Of a DNA stretch of 64,000 nucleotides, positions 11,222 through 19,854 are shown piece after piece; the first letter of the stretch is position 1, and every line of letters begins with the position of its first letter. The notes below the pieces were generated by a model, which was given only the letters and a program-made list of their open reading frames with translations, had not been told where the DNA came from and made no database searches. Location: the NCBI RefSeq assembly GCF_900142845.1, contig NZ_FSRU01000002.1, forward strand, positions 1 through 64,000, read 5' to 3'. The translations under genes and the position numbers were made by a program. This stretch comes from Paraburkholderia phenazinium. Lineage in GTDB: Bacteria; Pseudomonadota; Gammaproteobacteria; Burkholderiales; Burkholderiaceae.

Positions 11222-12067
11222 ATGGGTCAGGTGTTGTTCATCGTGTGGCGGGAGAGCGTCGAGGCGCTGCTGGTCGTCGGCATTCTGTATGCGTGGCTGA
11301 AAAACGGCGACGACAATGCGCGGCGCGGCCTGCCGTATCTGTGGGCGGGCGTCGGCGTGGGCATCCTCGCGGCGATCGGGCTCGGTGCGGCGTTGATCGG
11401 TTTCACCGAGGTGTTGTCCGGCGACGCGCAGGACTACTTCCAGACGGCGATGGTGCTGGTGGCCTGCGTGCTGATCGTGCAAATGGTGCTGTGGATGAAG
11501 CAGCACGGCCGCACGCTCAAGCGCGACATGGAACAGTCGCTGCAACAGAGCACGCGCGATTCGAACGGGTGGGGCATTGCCGTGCTGGTCGCGCTCGCGA
11601 TTGCCCGGGAAGGCAGCGAGACGGTCATCTTCCTGTATGGCCTCGGCTTCGGCCAGTCGGGCCACGTGGACGGCGGCCAGATGCTGGCCGTGCTGCTCGG
11701 TCTGGGCCTGGCGTTCCTGACGTTCTACGTGCTGCAACTGGGTGGCAAGTTCTTCTCGTGGCGGCTCTTTTTCCGCGTCACCGAAATCATGCTGCTGTTT
11801 CTCGGCGCGGGTCTGTTCCAGGCCGGCGTCGACAAGCTGATCGACAAGGAGATTCTGCCCACCTTCGTCGACCCGCTGTGGAACACCTCGGCGCTGCTCG
11901 ACGATTCGAGCACGTTCGGTTCGCTCGTCGCCACCCTCACGGGTTACCGTGCCCATCCCGCGCTGACGAATCTGGTCGCTTATGCGGTGTACTGGGGCGT
12001 CGTGTATCTGCTGGTACGCCGGGCTAACCGGCGGCCGGCGCAGCGCGCGGCAGGGCGCGCAGCATGA
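11222..12067 (+). CDS. ftrC: FTR1-family high-affinity iron permease FtrC
   Basis: A 281-aa inner-membrane protein with about seven transmembrane helices and both FTR1 iron-binding motifs: R10-E-S-V-E14 in helix 1 and R129-E-G-S-E133 in helix 4. It moves iron across the inner membrane. AGGAGAAG precedes the ATG at 11222; the frame is open back to 11129 but without similarity. Its stop overlaps the ftrD start by ATGA, implying translational coupling. Confidence 0.92.
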   Translation: MGQVLFIVWRESVEALLVVGILYAWLKNGDDNARRGLPYLWAGVGVGILAAIGLGAALIGFTEVLSGDAQDYFQTAMVLVACVLIVQMVLWMKQHGRTLKRDMEQSLQQSTRDSNGWGIAVLVALAIAREGSETVIFLYGLGFGQSGHVDGGQMLAVLLGLGLAFLTFYVLQLGGKFFSWRLFFRVTEIMLLFLGAGLFQAGVDKLIDKEILPTFVDPLWNTSALLDDSSTFGSLVATLTGYRAHPALTNLVAYAVYWGVVYLLVRRANRRPAQRAAGRAA

Positions 12068-13485
12068 GGGGTGCCCTTGACCACGCCGGCCATTCGAGCC
12101 GTCCCAGCCGGCTCGCCGCGGCGGGCCAGTGGATGCAGCGGCATGGTGCGCTGATTCGCGTCGTCCAGTGGGGCGTGGTGGCGGTCTATGCCTTTCTGAT
12201 TCTCGTGCCGGCCTTCACGCCGTTGCCCGATGACACGGCGCATCTGTGGAGCAACCTCACGCTGGCCGCGCAGTTCGTGTTCTGGGGCATCTGGTGGCCG
12301 TTCGTGCTGCTATCCATGGTGATGCTGGGCCGCGTATGGTGCGGCGTGCTGTGTCCGGAGGGCGCGCTCGCCGAGTTCGCCAGCAAGTACGGCCGCGGCT
12401 GGGCGATCCCGCGCTGGATGCGCTGGGGCGGCTGGCCGTTCGTCGCCTTCGGACTGACCACCATCTACGGTCAGATGGTGAGCGTCTACCAGTATCCCAA
12501 GGCGGTGTTGCTGGTGCTTGGCGGCTCGACCTTCGCCGCGATGATCGTCGGCTTATTGTATGGACGCGAGAAACGCGTCTGGTGCAAGTACCTGTGCCCC
12601 GTCAACGGGGTTTTTTCGCTGCTGGCGCGGCTCGCGCCGTTTCACTACAAGGTCGACGAAGACGCATGGCGCCGCTCCTACAAAGAGGGCGAACACGGGC
12701 ATCGGGTGATTCCGATCAACTGCGCGCCGCTCGTGCCGTTGCGCAACATGAAGGGCGCGGCGGCCTGCCACATGTGCGGCCGCTGCAGCGGTCACCGCGA
12801 TGCCATTGCATTGACGTGGCGCGCGCCATCCTCGGAAGTGGTGGAACTCGGCGACCAGCAGGCGAGCGCCTGGGACACCGCGTTGATTCTCTACGGCCTG
12901 CTTGGCATCGCGATTGGCGCGTTTCACTGGACCGCGTCGACATGGTTCGTCGACCTGAAGATGTTCCTCGCGACGTGGCTGGTCGACCGCGACATCACAT
13001 GGCCGCTCGCCACCAACGCACCGTGGTTTCTCTTCACGCACTATCCTGAGCAGAACGATGTGTTCTCGTGGCTCGACGGCACGCTGGTGATCGGCTACAT
13101 CCTCGCCACCGGGTTCGTCTACGGCACGACCCTGCTCGTGCTGTTGATGGGCGCCACCCGCACGCTGGGTCGCTTTAGCGCGACACGCTTGCATCATCTC
13201 GCGCAAGGGCTGATTCCGCTTGCCGGCGCGGGCGTGTTTCTTGGGCTGTCGGCGACCACGCTGTCGCTGCTGCGCGCGGAGCATGTTTCGCTAGGGTGGG
13301 CGGCGGATCTGCGCATCGCGATTCTGGTGGTGGCCAACCTCTGGAGCGCCTGGCTCGCGTGGCTCGTCACGCGGCGCTACAGCGCGCGGCTTTTCCAGCG
13401 CGGCCTGGCAATGCTCTGGTTTATCGCCGCCCTTGCGGTCGTCGATAGTGCCTGGTGGCTCATGTTTTGGGGCTGGACGCGCTAA
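12064..13485 (+). CDS. ftrD: Membrane polyferredoxin FtrD
   Basis: A 473-aa membrane protein (NapH/NosR-like 4Fe-4S family). Around six hydrophobic helices carry cysteine motifs WCGVLCPEGA and WCKYLCPVNG, followed by INCAPLVP and CHMCGRCSGH, enough for Fe-S clusters. In FtrABCD it is thought to supply or accept electrons for iron redox cycling during transport. ATGA overlap with ftrC. Last gene of the operon, followed by a terminator. Confidence 0.9.
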   Translation: MRGALDHAGHSSRPSRLAAAGQWMQRHGALIRVVQWGVVAVYAFLILVPAFTPLPDDTAHLWSNLTLAAQFVFWGIWWPFVLLSMVMLGRVWCGVLCPEGALAEFASKYGRGWAIPRWMRWGGWPFVAFGLTTIYGQMVSVYQYPKAVLLVLGGSTFAAMIVGLLYGREKRVWCKYLCPVNGVFSLLARLAPFHYKVDEDAWRRSYKEGEHGHRVIPINCAPLVPLRNMKGAAACHMCGRCSGHRDAIALTWRAPSSEVVELGDQQASAWDTALILYGLLGIAIGAFHWTASTWFVDLKMFLATWLVDRDITWPLATNAPWFLFTHYPEQNDVFSWLDGTLVIGYILATGFVYGTTLLVLLMGATRTLGRFSATRLHHLAQGLIPLAGAGVFLGLSATTLSLLRAEHVSLGWAADLRIAILVVANLWSAWLAWLVTRRYSARLFQRGLAMLWFIAALAVVDSAWWLMFWGWTR

Positions 13486-13493
13486 AAACACCA

Positions 13494-13524
13494 AAGCCGT
13501 GGGATGTCGCCATCCACACGGCTT
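13494..13524 (+). terminator. Terminator after ftrABCD
   Basis: AAGCCGTGGGATG, short loop TCGC, CATCCACACGGCTT (one bulged base) immediately after the ftrD stop, followed by a weak T-rich stretch. The rest of 13525-13731 shows no gene that I can support. Confidence 0.65.
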
Positions 13525-13731
13525 CGTCGTTCTGTTCATTCAGCAGTTGCGACCCGCGCTTCGGCGCCTGTCCGCATTGGGTGGGAACCAAAAAAATGGC
13601 CTGGCTTGCTGCGACGGCTGGCTTGGTTATCTGCACGAAGGGGTCTAGATCTCGCGTGCAAGCCGTCGTTGCTGGCTAATGCCCAACACCTCTCGAGGAG
13701 GTGGTCCCCACAATACCCGGTGTGTCCTTCG

Positions 13732-14001
13732 TTACTTCGTCAAAATCAGCTTGCCGAGCCGTGTGGCGCGAAGCTGGTAAGTCTCGCCGTTGTGCACGAT
13801 GCTCACGTGGCTGTGCCCTTGCAGGAGCGTTTCGCTACGTACCGACGGCGCGGCCGTTCCCGTCTTCGGCGCGACGGCATTGCCGCGTTCGCTGGACGGT
13901 CTCGGTGCGGTTGCCGTCGTGCCGGTTTTCGGACGGCTGGTCAGCGCAGCGCTCGCGGGGCGGCGCAGGCTAAGCGTAGAAGAGCGCGTGAGGTCGTTCA
14001 T
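13732..14001 (-). CDS. hemP: Hemin uptake protein HemP
   Basis: An 89-aa frame whose C-terminal 40 residues (SVRSETLLQGHSHVSIVHNGETYQL, then RATRLGKLILTK) are the conserved HemP core. The N-terminal half is Ser/Thr/Ala/Pro-rich and variable, so the true start may be internal. HemP family members are small, Fur-regulated and linked to haem uptake; the molecular role is uncertain. A Fur-like box lies about 40 bases upstream on this strand. It is transcribed toward ftrD. Confidence 0.87.
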   Translation of the reverse strand: MNDLTRSSTLSLRRPASAALTSRPKTGTTATAPRPSSERGNAVAPKTGTAAPSVRSETLLQGHSHVSIVHNGETYQLRATRLGKLILTK

Positions 14002-14038
14002 TCGTTCCGTCGGGTTGTCGATTCGATGGACTAATTCT

Positions 14039-14058
14039 AAATGATAATCGTTCCCATT
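14039..14058 (-). promoter_or_regulatory. Fur-like box upstream of hemP
   Basis: AAATGATAATCGTTCCCATT on the + strand, close to the GATAATGATAATCATTATC consensus (AATGATAATC core), 38 bases upstream of the hemP start. Confidence 0.7.
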
Positions 14059-14203
14059 TACAAGTCCATTAATTCATCGGAATAATGTTTCGATAGTCAG
14101 GGGGACGTAAGTTCGAAGATGAGAGGCGCGTGCGGTTGAGCGTGGAGCCGCGCCGCATCCGTCCGGCGCGCGACCCGGACGGACAACGGGCCGCCCTTCG
14201 TGC

Positions 14204-14686
14204 TCAATGCAGCGCGTCAGGCGCCTTGCGGCCTTGCACGTACTGACGAATCAGGCGGACCGTATCGATGTCCGACTCGCGGTAGGCCGATTTGACGATT
14301 TCCTGCGTCTGGCGCGCATCCTGATCGTCGGAGACGGGCAGGGTGGTGCTGTACTCGAAGCGCAGGAACAGTTGCAGTTCGTCGGGCTGTTCGATGGTCA
14401 TCGTGAGCGAGCCGCCCACATGCGTTTCGGTGGCGAGGATGTCGTAGCGCACGCTCTGATCGGGCGAGAGCGTCACGCGGTCGCGTACGGTGACCTGCCC
14501 GTAGTGCAGTTCGCGCTCGAGCGTGCTGTCGGTGCGCGACAGGATCGTGCACGTGTCGAGCCCCAGCACGAACAGTTGCGGCTGCTCGGCGCGCAACACC
14601 AGGCCTTCCCACAACTGCTCGCGGGTCATGGTGTCGACGAACGGATTCAACGGATCGTTGATCTGGACGAGATGTTCGAAATTCAA
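14204..14686 (-). CDS. SRPBCC superfamily protein, AtaL-like (DUF1857)
   Basis: A 160-aa protein beginning MNFEHLVQINDPLNPFVDTM with the family pattern TREQLWEGLVLRAEQPQLFV and a final long helix (QTQEIVKSAYRESDIDTVRLIRQYV). This is the START/Bet v1-like fold of DUF1857, a hydrophobic-cavity domain; ligand and role are unknown. It lies upstream of hemP on the same strand and downstream of the osmC-like gene (58 bases), possibly co-transcribed with the latter. Confidence 0.8.
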   Translation of the reverse strand: MNFEHLVQINDPLNPFVDTMTREQLWEGLVLRAEQPQLFVLGLDTCTILSRTDSTLERELHYGQVTVRDRVTLSPDQSVRYDILATETHVGGSLTMTIEQPDELQLFLRFEYSTTLPVSDDQDARQTQEIVKSAYRESDIDTVRLIRQYVQGRKAPDALH

Positions 14687-14744
14687 AACGGTGGCTTCCT
14701 CTTAAGCAATGGGTCCGAGCCCGCTGCGATGCCTTCGGGCTGGC

Positions 14745-15143
14745 TCAAGCGGCAGCCAGGCCCGAGCGGATCGAGATCGGGTGCGTCAGGATCTTGTGGA
14801 CCGGGCAGGCATTGGCGATCTGCAACAGACGTTCCCGCTGCTCGTCCGACAGGTCGCCTTCGAGCACGATACGCCGGTCGATCGTCGAACCTTCGCCGTC
14901 GGTCTCGATTGACAGCGTCACGCGGACGTCGGCGAGCGGCCAGCCCTTGCGCTGTGCATACATCTTCAGCGTGATCGATGTACAGGCGCCGAGGCTTGAC
15001 AGCAACAGCGTCACCGGGCCAGGGCCGCGGTCGCCGCCGCCGAGCGACTCGGGTTCGTCGGCGAGCCATGTGTGCTTGCCGTCGTCGAGAAGAACCTGGA
15101 AATTCGTCGAGCCGATGTGGGCTGTGACCGTGGACTCTGCCAT
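14745..15143 (-). CDS. OsmC family peroxiredoxin-like protein
   Basis: A 132-aa OsmC/YhfA-type protein. The two redox cysteines are in LLSSLGACTSIT and ANACPVHKIL, the usual peroxidatic and resolving pair that reduces organic hydroperoxides. The start at 15143 is fixed by AGGAG eight bases upstream and the N-terminus MAESTVTAHIG; the longer open frame upstream is an overlap with the pirin gene. Same strand as pirin, 107 bases downstream of its stop. Confidence 0.9.
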   Translation of the reverse strand: MAESTVTAHIGSTNFQVLLDDGKHTWLADEPESLGGGDRGPGPVTLLLSSLGACTSITLKMYAQRKGWPLADVRVTLSIETDGEGSTIDRRIVLEGDLSDEQRERLLQIANACPVHKILTHPISIRSGLAAA

Positions 15144-15250
15144 GCGCGCTCCTGAACCGGGACGGGATGCGCCGCGCGGCGCAGGGAGGCTGCGGCGCGC
15201 GGCATGAGTCGCTATTGTGAACGAAATTGTCCGGCTTCGTGCCGTAGAGG

Positions 15251-16123
15251 TCAGTGCGTAATCTGCCCCATCCGGCCTGCCTGATAGTCGGTCACCGCCT
15301 GGCGAATCTCGTCTTCGGTGTTCATCACGAACGGACCGTAGCGCACCACCGGCTCCTTCAGCGGCACGCCGCCCAGCAGCAACACCTCGAGCGGTTCCTC
15401 GCCGGCCGCCAGCGTGACCGTCTCGCCGTCGTTGCCGAACACGACCATCTGCCGCGCGCCTACTTCGCGGCGCGCCTCGCCGTAGAAGCCCTTGCCCGAC
15501 AGCGCGTACGCGAACACCCGGTAATTCGCCGGCACGGCGTGCACGATCTGCGCGCCCGGCTGCAACGTGAAATGCTGATACAGGATCGGCGTGCGCGTTT
15601 CGATCGCAGCCGCCACGCCCAGCGCTTCGCCTGCAATCACTTTCACGCTGACCTGGCCGTCCTCGGAGGTCGCGACCGGAATCTGGGCCGACGGCATTTC
15701 CTGGTAGCGCGGCGCGATCATCTTGTCGCTGCGCGGCAGGTTGACCCACAATTGCAAGCCGTGCACGCGGCCGCCGCTGCGCACGAACTCCGGGTCCGGC
15801 ATTTCGCTATGCACGACGCCGGCGCCCGCGGTCATCCACTGCACATCGCCGGCGTGCAGCGTGCCGGAGTGGCCTGCCGAGTCCTTATGGCCGAACTGGC
15901 CCTCCAGCACGTAGGTGACGGTCTCGAAGCCGCGGTGCGGATGGTCCGGCGCGCCCTTGGCTTCGCCGGGCGCGTAGTCGATCGGGCCCATTTCGTCGAG
16001 CAGCAGAAACGGGTCGAAGTCCATCAGCATGCGGGTCGGAAACGGGCGGTGGACGATAAAGCCGCCGCCTTCGGTCGTGCGAACGGCGGGGTACGTGCGT
16101 TCGATCGTGCGTGTCGAGCTCAT
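15251..16123 (-). CDS. Pirin family protein
   Basis: A 290-aa bicupin. The metal site is visible in DHPHRGFETVTYVLEGQFGHKDS and the matching GDVQWMTAGAGVVHSE (three His and one Glu). Bacterial pirins act as quercetin dioxygenases or regulators of central metabolism; which applies here is unknown. The ATG at 16123 has AAGGTGA upstream. It is divergent from a LysR gene across 123 bases, an arrangement common for pirin genes, so LysR control is likely (inference). Confidence 0.92.
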   Translation of the reverse strand: MSSTRTIERTYPAVRTTEGGGFIVHRPFPTRMLMDFDPFLLLDEMGPIDYAPGEAKGAPDHPHRGFETVTYVLEGQFGHKDSAGHSGTLHAGDVQWMTAGAGVVHSEMPDPEFVRSGGRVHGLQLWVNLPRSDKMIAPRYQEMPSAQIPVATSEDGQVSVKVIAGEALGVAAAIETRTPILYQHFTLQPGAQIVHAVPANYRVFAYALSGKGFYGEARREVGARQMVVFGNDGETVTLAAGEEPLEVLLLGGVPLKEPVVRYGPFVMNTEDEIRQAVTDYQAGRMGQITH

Positions 16124-16246
16124 CAAAAGTCACCTTGAAAAATGGGGAATAGCGTTATTTCTGAAACATAGAGCTATTATAGGGACCGTTTTTAGAGGTG
16201 CCAGCCACCGTCACGCAATGGATTGTTCTATTCATGGAACGATGAG

Positions 16247-17275
16247 ATGAAGATCGATTCGCATAATCTGAACGACCTGATGTACTTTTCTCAGGTCGTC
16301 GAGCACGGCGGGTTTTCCGCCGCCGAGCGGGTGCTGGGTATCTCGAAGTCGCGCTTGTCGCGCCGTTTGACCGAACTGGAGGCGTCGCTCGGCGTCCGTC
16401 TGTTGCAGCGCTCCACGCGCAAGCTGGCGCTGACCGAGGCCGGTCAACTGTTCTATCAGCATTGCCAGGCGATGCTCTCGGAAGCGCAGGCGGCGGTCAA
16501 CGTGGTGCAGCAATTGCGCTCGTCGCCGCGCGGCACGGTGCGCGTGAGCGTGCCGGTCACCATCTCGCAGACGCTGCTGTCGCAGATCCTGCCGGAATTC
16601 ATGCACCGCTACCCGGAAGTGCGCGTGGTGATGCGGGTGACCAATCGCGTCATCGACCTGTTCGAGGATTCGATCGATGTTGCGTTGCGGATCCGCTCGG
16701 AGCCGCCGGAAAACGCCAATATCGTCGTGCGGCCGTTGTGGCGCACGCAGCAGATGCTGGTCGGCGCGCCGAGCCTGTTGCAGCAAAACGCCCCGCCGTT
16801 GCTGCCGGCCGACCTGGACCGCTTCGAGACACTCGATACGCCCACCACCGACGGCCGCCACGTCTTCCAGCTGATCTCGCCGGAGGGCACGCGTCACGCG
16901 CTCGAGCACGAGCCGCGTCTGGTGAGCGCCGATCTGATGACGATCCGCGAGGCGGTGCTGGCGGGTGTCGGCATCGCCGCGTTGCCCGAGATGATGTACG
17001 GGGCCGCGCTGCGCGCCGGGCAACTGTCGCCTGTGATGCCGGGTTGGACCTTGCCGTCGCCGCAACTGTATGCGGTGTTTGTGTCCCGCCAGGGCATGGT
17101 GCCGGCGGTGCGCGCGTTCGTCGACTATCTGGTTGAAATGCTGGATCCGGATACGGGTAAGCACATCATGGGCGAATGTCCGACGGCGGCGGAAAAACGC
17201 AAAGCCGCGCAGGCGGCGCCGGGGTATGCGGCAAACCCGGCGGTGGGCCAGGCGGTTGCGCAACCGACCGCGTGA
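16247..17275 (+). CDS. LysR-family transcriptional regulator
   Basis: A 342-aa LTTR. The N-terminal winged helix-turn-helix (residues about 7-66: NDLMYFSQVVEHGGFSAAER then VLGISKSRLSRRLTELEASLG) is followed by the periplasmic-binding-like effector domain. The effector domain begins around PRGTVRVSVPVTISQ. The C-terminal 35 residues are an Ala/Lys-rich extension beyond the usual length. It is divergent from pirin. A GTTC-N8-GAAC dyad lies at 16225-16240 immediately before the start and could be an autoregulatory site. Confidence 0.9.
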   Translation: MKIDSHNLNDLMYFSQVVEHGGFSAAERVLGISKSRLSRRLTELEASLGVRLLQRSTRKLALTEAGQLFYQHCQAMLSEAQAAVNVVQQLRSSPRGTVRVSVPVTISQTLLSQILPEFMHRYPEVRVVMRVTNRVIDLFEDSIDVALRIRSEPPENANIVVRPLWRTQQMLVGAPSLLQQNAPPLLPADLDRFETLDTPTTDGRHVFQLISPEGTRHALEHEPRLVSADLMTIREAVLAGVGIAALPEMMYGAALRAGQLSPVMPGWTLPSPQLYAVFVSRQGMVPAVRAFVDYLVEMLDPDTGKHIMGECPTAAEKRKAAQAAPGYAANPAVGQAVAQPTA

Positions 17276-17350
17276 ACCCCAGCCACGCAGCGTCATATCG
17301 TTTTGGCATTTAAGCGCCGTCTGCGATGAGTACTTTCAATGGGCGTTTGC

Positions 17351-17379
17351 TTGAATGCCCGGGCCTGCGGGCATATAGT
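17351..17379 (+). promoter_or_regulatory. Sigma-70 promoter of the small exported peptide
   Basis: TTGAAT (17351-17356), 17-base spacer, TATAGT (17374-17379), 38 bases upstream of the ATG at 17418. Confidence 0.6.
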
Positions 17380-17417
17380 GAAATCCCTCCGCTAAGGAGT
17401 CTCTTACGCGGAAACTC

Positions 17418-17519
17418 ATGGCCGCTATCATAGCGAGCCTGATAGGGCTGATCGCGCTGTCCGTGTCGACCACGGCTGTCGCATGTGGAGACACTCGCCA
17501 CTCATCCGATGGCAAGTGA
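17418..17519 (+). CDS. Small exported peptide (33 aa), possible lipoprotein
   Basis: ATG at 17418 gives MAAIIASLIGLIALSVSTTA followed by VACGDTRHSSDGK and a stop at 17517-17519. The first 22 residues form a hydrophobic signal-like segment. The VAC|G junction loosely fits a lipobox, so an 11-residue lipidated or secreted peptide is possible. Support comes from context: a promoter with correct spacing upstream, GGAAACTC before the ATG and a strong terminator 34 bases downstream, with no other gene in between. I do not recognise the family; an entericidin-like role would be a guess. Confidence 0.5.
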   Translation: MAAIIASLIGLIALSVSTTAVACGDTRHSSDGK

Positions 17520-17552
17520 TCTCGCCGCCCGAAGGCGCCGAGTGCGCACAAA

Positions 17553-17584
17553 AAAAGGCCTTCATCCGACGATGAAGGCCTTTT
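17553..17584. terminator. Bidirectional terminator
   Basis: AAAAGGCCTTCATC, loop CGAC, GATGAAGGCCTTTT: a perfect 14-bp stem with A/T runs on both sides. It ends the small-peptide transcript (+) and the tonB-exbB-exbD transcript (-). Confidence 0.92.
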
Positions 17585-17647
17585 ACTTTTTACGGCGCGT
17601 TTTAGCCCTTGAAACAAGGGTCTTTCGCGTTTCTAGCGGGCAGCGTG

Positions 17648-18067
17648 CTAGTGGCTCACCGGTTGCGTCACGAAACCGATTTTCGTGAGACCGCCGGCCT
17701 GCGCCGCGGACATCACGTCCGCCACCTTTTCATACGCAATCTTGCGGTCCGCGTTCAGATGCAGTTCCGGTTGCGGGTCCGCCTGCGCGGCTTGCGCAAT
17801 CTTCGCGCGCAGCTCGTCGCTGCTGACCGCTTTGTCGTCCCACAGCACGGTGCCGTCGGCCTCGATCGAAACGTTGACCTGAGCCGGTTTCGTCTCTTCC
17901 TTCTGGCTGCTTGCATGCGGCAGATCGATTTTCACCGCATGCCGGATCACCGGGATCGTCACCATGAAGACAATCAGGAGAACCAACATCACGTCGACGA
18001 GCGGCGTCATGTTGATTTCGTTCATCAGGCCGTCGTCATCGTCGCTGGCGAAGGGGCTCATTCCCAT
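17648..18067 (-). CDS. exbD: Biopolymer transport protein ExbD
   Basis: A 139-aa inner-membrane protein with one transmembrane helix (about residues 21-42, MTPLVDVMLVLLIVFMVTIP) carrying the essential Asp (VDV), and a periplasmic domain. It works with ExbB to couple proton flow to TonB. 16 bases after exbB, same operon; terminator 64 bases downstream. Confidence 0.93.
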   Translation of the reverse strand: MGMSPFASDDDDGLMNEINMTPLVDVMLVLLIVFMVTIPVIRHAVKIDLPHASSQKEETKPAQVNVSIEADGTVLWDDKAVSSDELRAKIAQAAQADPQPELHLNADRKIAYEKVADVMSAAQAGGLTKIGFVTQPVSH

Positions 18068-18083
18068 CGGAGTACCTCGCTGA

Positions 18084-18815
18084 TCAGTGAGTGCGCGTGG
18101 CGAGACGCAGGCCGTCGCCGCGCTTGGACGACGACAGGCGCGCGCCCGTCACGAAGAACGCATGCAGGCCGTGGGCGAAGCGGTTCAGCTTGGTGACGAT
18201 CGCCTTGTTCGCACGGGTCAGCGCGTTATAGCCGAGCACGGCGGGAATCGCGACGAACAGACCGAACGCGGTCATGATCAGCGCTTCGCCGACCGGACCC
18301 GCCACCTGGTCGAGCGAGCTCTGGCCGCTTGCACTGATCGCCAGCAGCGCGTGATAGATGCCCCACACCGTGCCGAACAGACCGACGAACGGCGCCGTGC
18401 TGCCGATCGAGGCGAGGATCGCGAGGCCGCTCTGCATGCGCGCGATGCTGTCGTCCATGGTGTCTTTCAGGCAACGCGTGACCCAGTCCGACACGTCCAT
18501 GCGGTCGTGCAGATGCGGTTGCGTCTGATGATGGTGATCGGCGGCTTCCTGACCCGACAGCGCGAGCGCGAGGAACGGGTTGTCCTGCGGCGACGAAGCA
18601 CCGGCGCCGAGTTTCTGCACGCCATCGGAGAGATCGTCCGAATGCCAGAACGACTGTTCGGCGTTCTTCGTCAGGCGCTTGAGACGCATCACGTTCCAGG
18701 CCTTGATGACGATCACGCTCCACGACAGCACCGACATGATCAATAGCGCGAGCGCGATGCCGCGCGTCACGAAATCCCCTTGTGCCCAGACGTGGGCTAA
18801 ACCGTAATTCTGCAT
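18084..18815 (-). CDS. exbB: Biopolymer transport protein ExbB (MotA/TolQ family)
   Basis: A 243-aa inner-membrane protein with three transmembrane helices (about residues 12-35, 130-155 and 175-197). The conserved TolQ/ExbB core reads LAILASIGSTAPFVGLFGTVWGI and GPVGEALIMTAFGLFVAIPAV. It forms the pentameric motor with ExbD. Two ATGs lie six bases apart; the second (18815) has AGGA at proper spacing and is chosen. A His-rich loop (ADHHHQTQPHLHD) is an oddity of the cytoplasmic region. Confidence 0.93.
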   Translation of the reverse strand: MQNYGLAHVWAQGDFVTRGIALALLIMSVLSWSVIVIKAWNVMRLKRLTKNAEQSFWHSDDLSDGVQKLGAGASSPQDNPFLALALSGQEAADHHHQTQPHLHDRMDVSDWVTRCLKDTMDDSIARMQSGLAILASIGSTAPFVGLFGTVWGIYHALLAISASGQSSLDQVAGPVGEALIMTAFGLFVAIPAVLGYNALTRANKAIVTKLNRFAHGLHAFFVTGARLSSSKRGDGLRLATRTH

Positions 18816-18880
18816 TGCCATTCCTTTTTTAAAGTCTGCTTCAGCCGTTCGCTCGCGCGAGCGGCCCGATGATTCAGTGC

Positions 18881-19618
18881 TCAGTCGCTCAGGCCGAACT
18901 GGTAGGGCTGCGTGTAGGCCGCCCGGATCGGCACGCCGTTCTCGAGATAGGGCTTGCATGAGCTCGCCTTGACGGCGGCCAGCGCGGCGTCGTCGAGCCG
19001 GTCGTAGCCGCTGCTCTTTTTCAGCTCGACGTTCTCGAGGTTGCCGGTCAGGCCGACGACGAACCGCACGTAAGCCGTACCGGTTTCGCCGCGGCGCCGC
19101 GAGAGGGCCGGATAGTCGGGCTTGGCGATATTGCAGTCGAGATGCGAGACGTTCTTCGGCGCGGTGATTTCCATCGTCGGACGGCCGATCGCGGGCGCGG
19201 CCGCGGCGGCCGGCGGCGCAGCAGGAGCGGCCGGCGCCGCCGGCGCGGATGGCGCGGGGGCGGGTGCTGTGGGCGACGGGCTCGCCGCCACCGGCAGCGG
19301 TGCCGGCGTGGGCTTGGGCGTCGGCCGCGGCTGCACCTTGGGTTTGGCGTGCGGCACCGGCGGCGTGGGCTTGGGCGGCGGCGGAGCGAGTGACTGCAGG
19401 GCGACCGGTGCGGCGACGGGCGCGGGACTCAGCAACTCGGCGGTCATCGTGCGCGATTCGAGCGGGCGGGCCGGCGGGGTAGTGCGGGCGCTCAGGACCA
19501 CCGCGAGCAGGGCGACGTGGATAGCGGCGACCGCGGCGGTCGCTTTGACGGTGCGGGAATTCATGCGGCTGGAAGGCGCCGGCGCGAAGCCGGCCGGGAC
19601 GGACTGCGAGGCGCGCAT
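18881..19618 (-). CDS. tonB: TonB energy-transducing protein
   Basis: A 245-aa TonB: an N-terminal membrane anchor (about residues 25-45), a long Pro/Ala/Lys-rich periplasm-spanning region (PPPPKPTPPVPHAKPKVQPR and onward) and the C-terminal TonB domain (KPDYPALSRRRGETGTAYVRF ... PYLENGVPIRAAYTQPYQF). It transmits energy to outer-membrane siderophore and haem receptors. The start could be 19618 or an internal ATG at 19564; neither has a clear ribosome site. Directly upstream of exbB-exbD. Confidence 0.92.
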   Translation of the reverse strand: MRASQSVPAGFAPAPSSRMNSRTVKATAAVAAIHVALLAVVLSARTTPPARPLESRTMTAELLSPAPVAAPVALQSLAPPPPKPTPPVPHAKPKVQPRPTPKPTPAPLPVAASPSPTAPAPAPSAPAAPAAPAAPPAAAAAPAIGRPTMEITAPKNVSHLDCNIAKPDYPALSRRRGETGTAYVRFVVGLTGNLENVELKKSSGYDRLDDAALAAVKASSCKPYLENGVPIRAAYTQPYQFGLSD

Positions 19619-19666
19619 GTTAGCGCGACCGCGCGCCGTCGATACCGGGTCTACGACAAAGCAACG

Positions 19667-19729
19667 TCATTTTCGGAATATCAGCAGCGAAATGCACAGT
19701 GTGGTCACGAAACCAATCAGCAATTCCAT
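19667..19729 (-). CDS. Putative 20-aa membrane micropeptide upstream of tonB
   Basis: On the minus strand an ATG at 19729 is preceded by CGGAG at about 7 bases and opens a 20-codon frame, MELLIGFVTTLCISLLIFRK, ending in TGA. It is one uncharged hydrophobic helix with a positive RK end, the composition of a single-pass membrane peptide with the C-terminus in the cytoplasm. It lies 49 bases upstream of tonB in the bfd-tonB gap and would be on the tonB transcript. It could be a leader peptide or a functional micropeptide. No family is recognised. Confidence 0.45.
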   Translation of the reverse strand: MELLIGFVTTLCISLLIFRK

Positions 19730-19854
19730 CTCGAACTCCGGTTACGGGGTGAGCGGTAGCTGGCTGGTAACGTGTACTGGCTTGCTGACGGCAGTGGACT
19801 AAAGCGTGAGGCCGCGGCGGACTCAGGCGCACGGCGAGCGCCGTGCCGGCAGGA

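Noticed and set aside
13525..13731. Small plus-strand frames after ftrD
   Set aside because: They run through the terminator, have no ribosome site and show no family resemblance.
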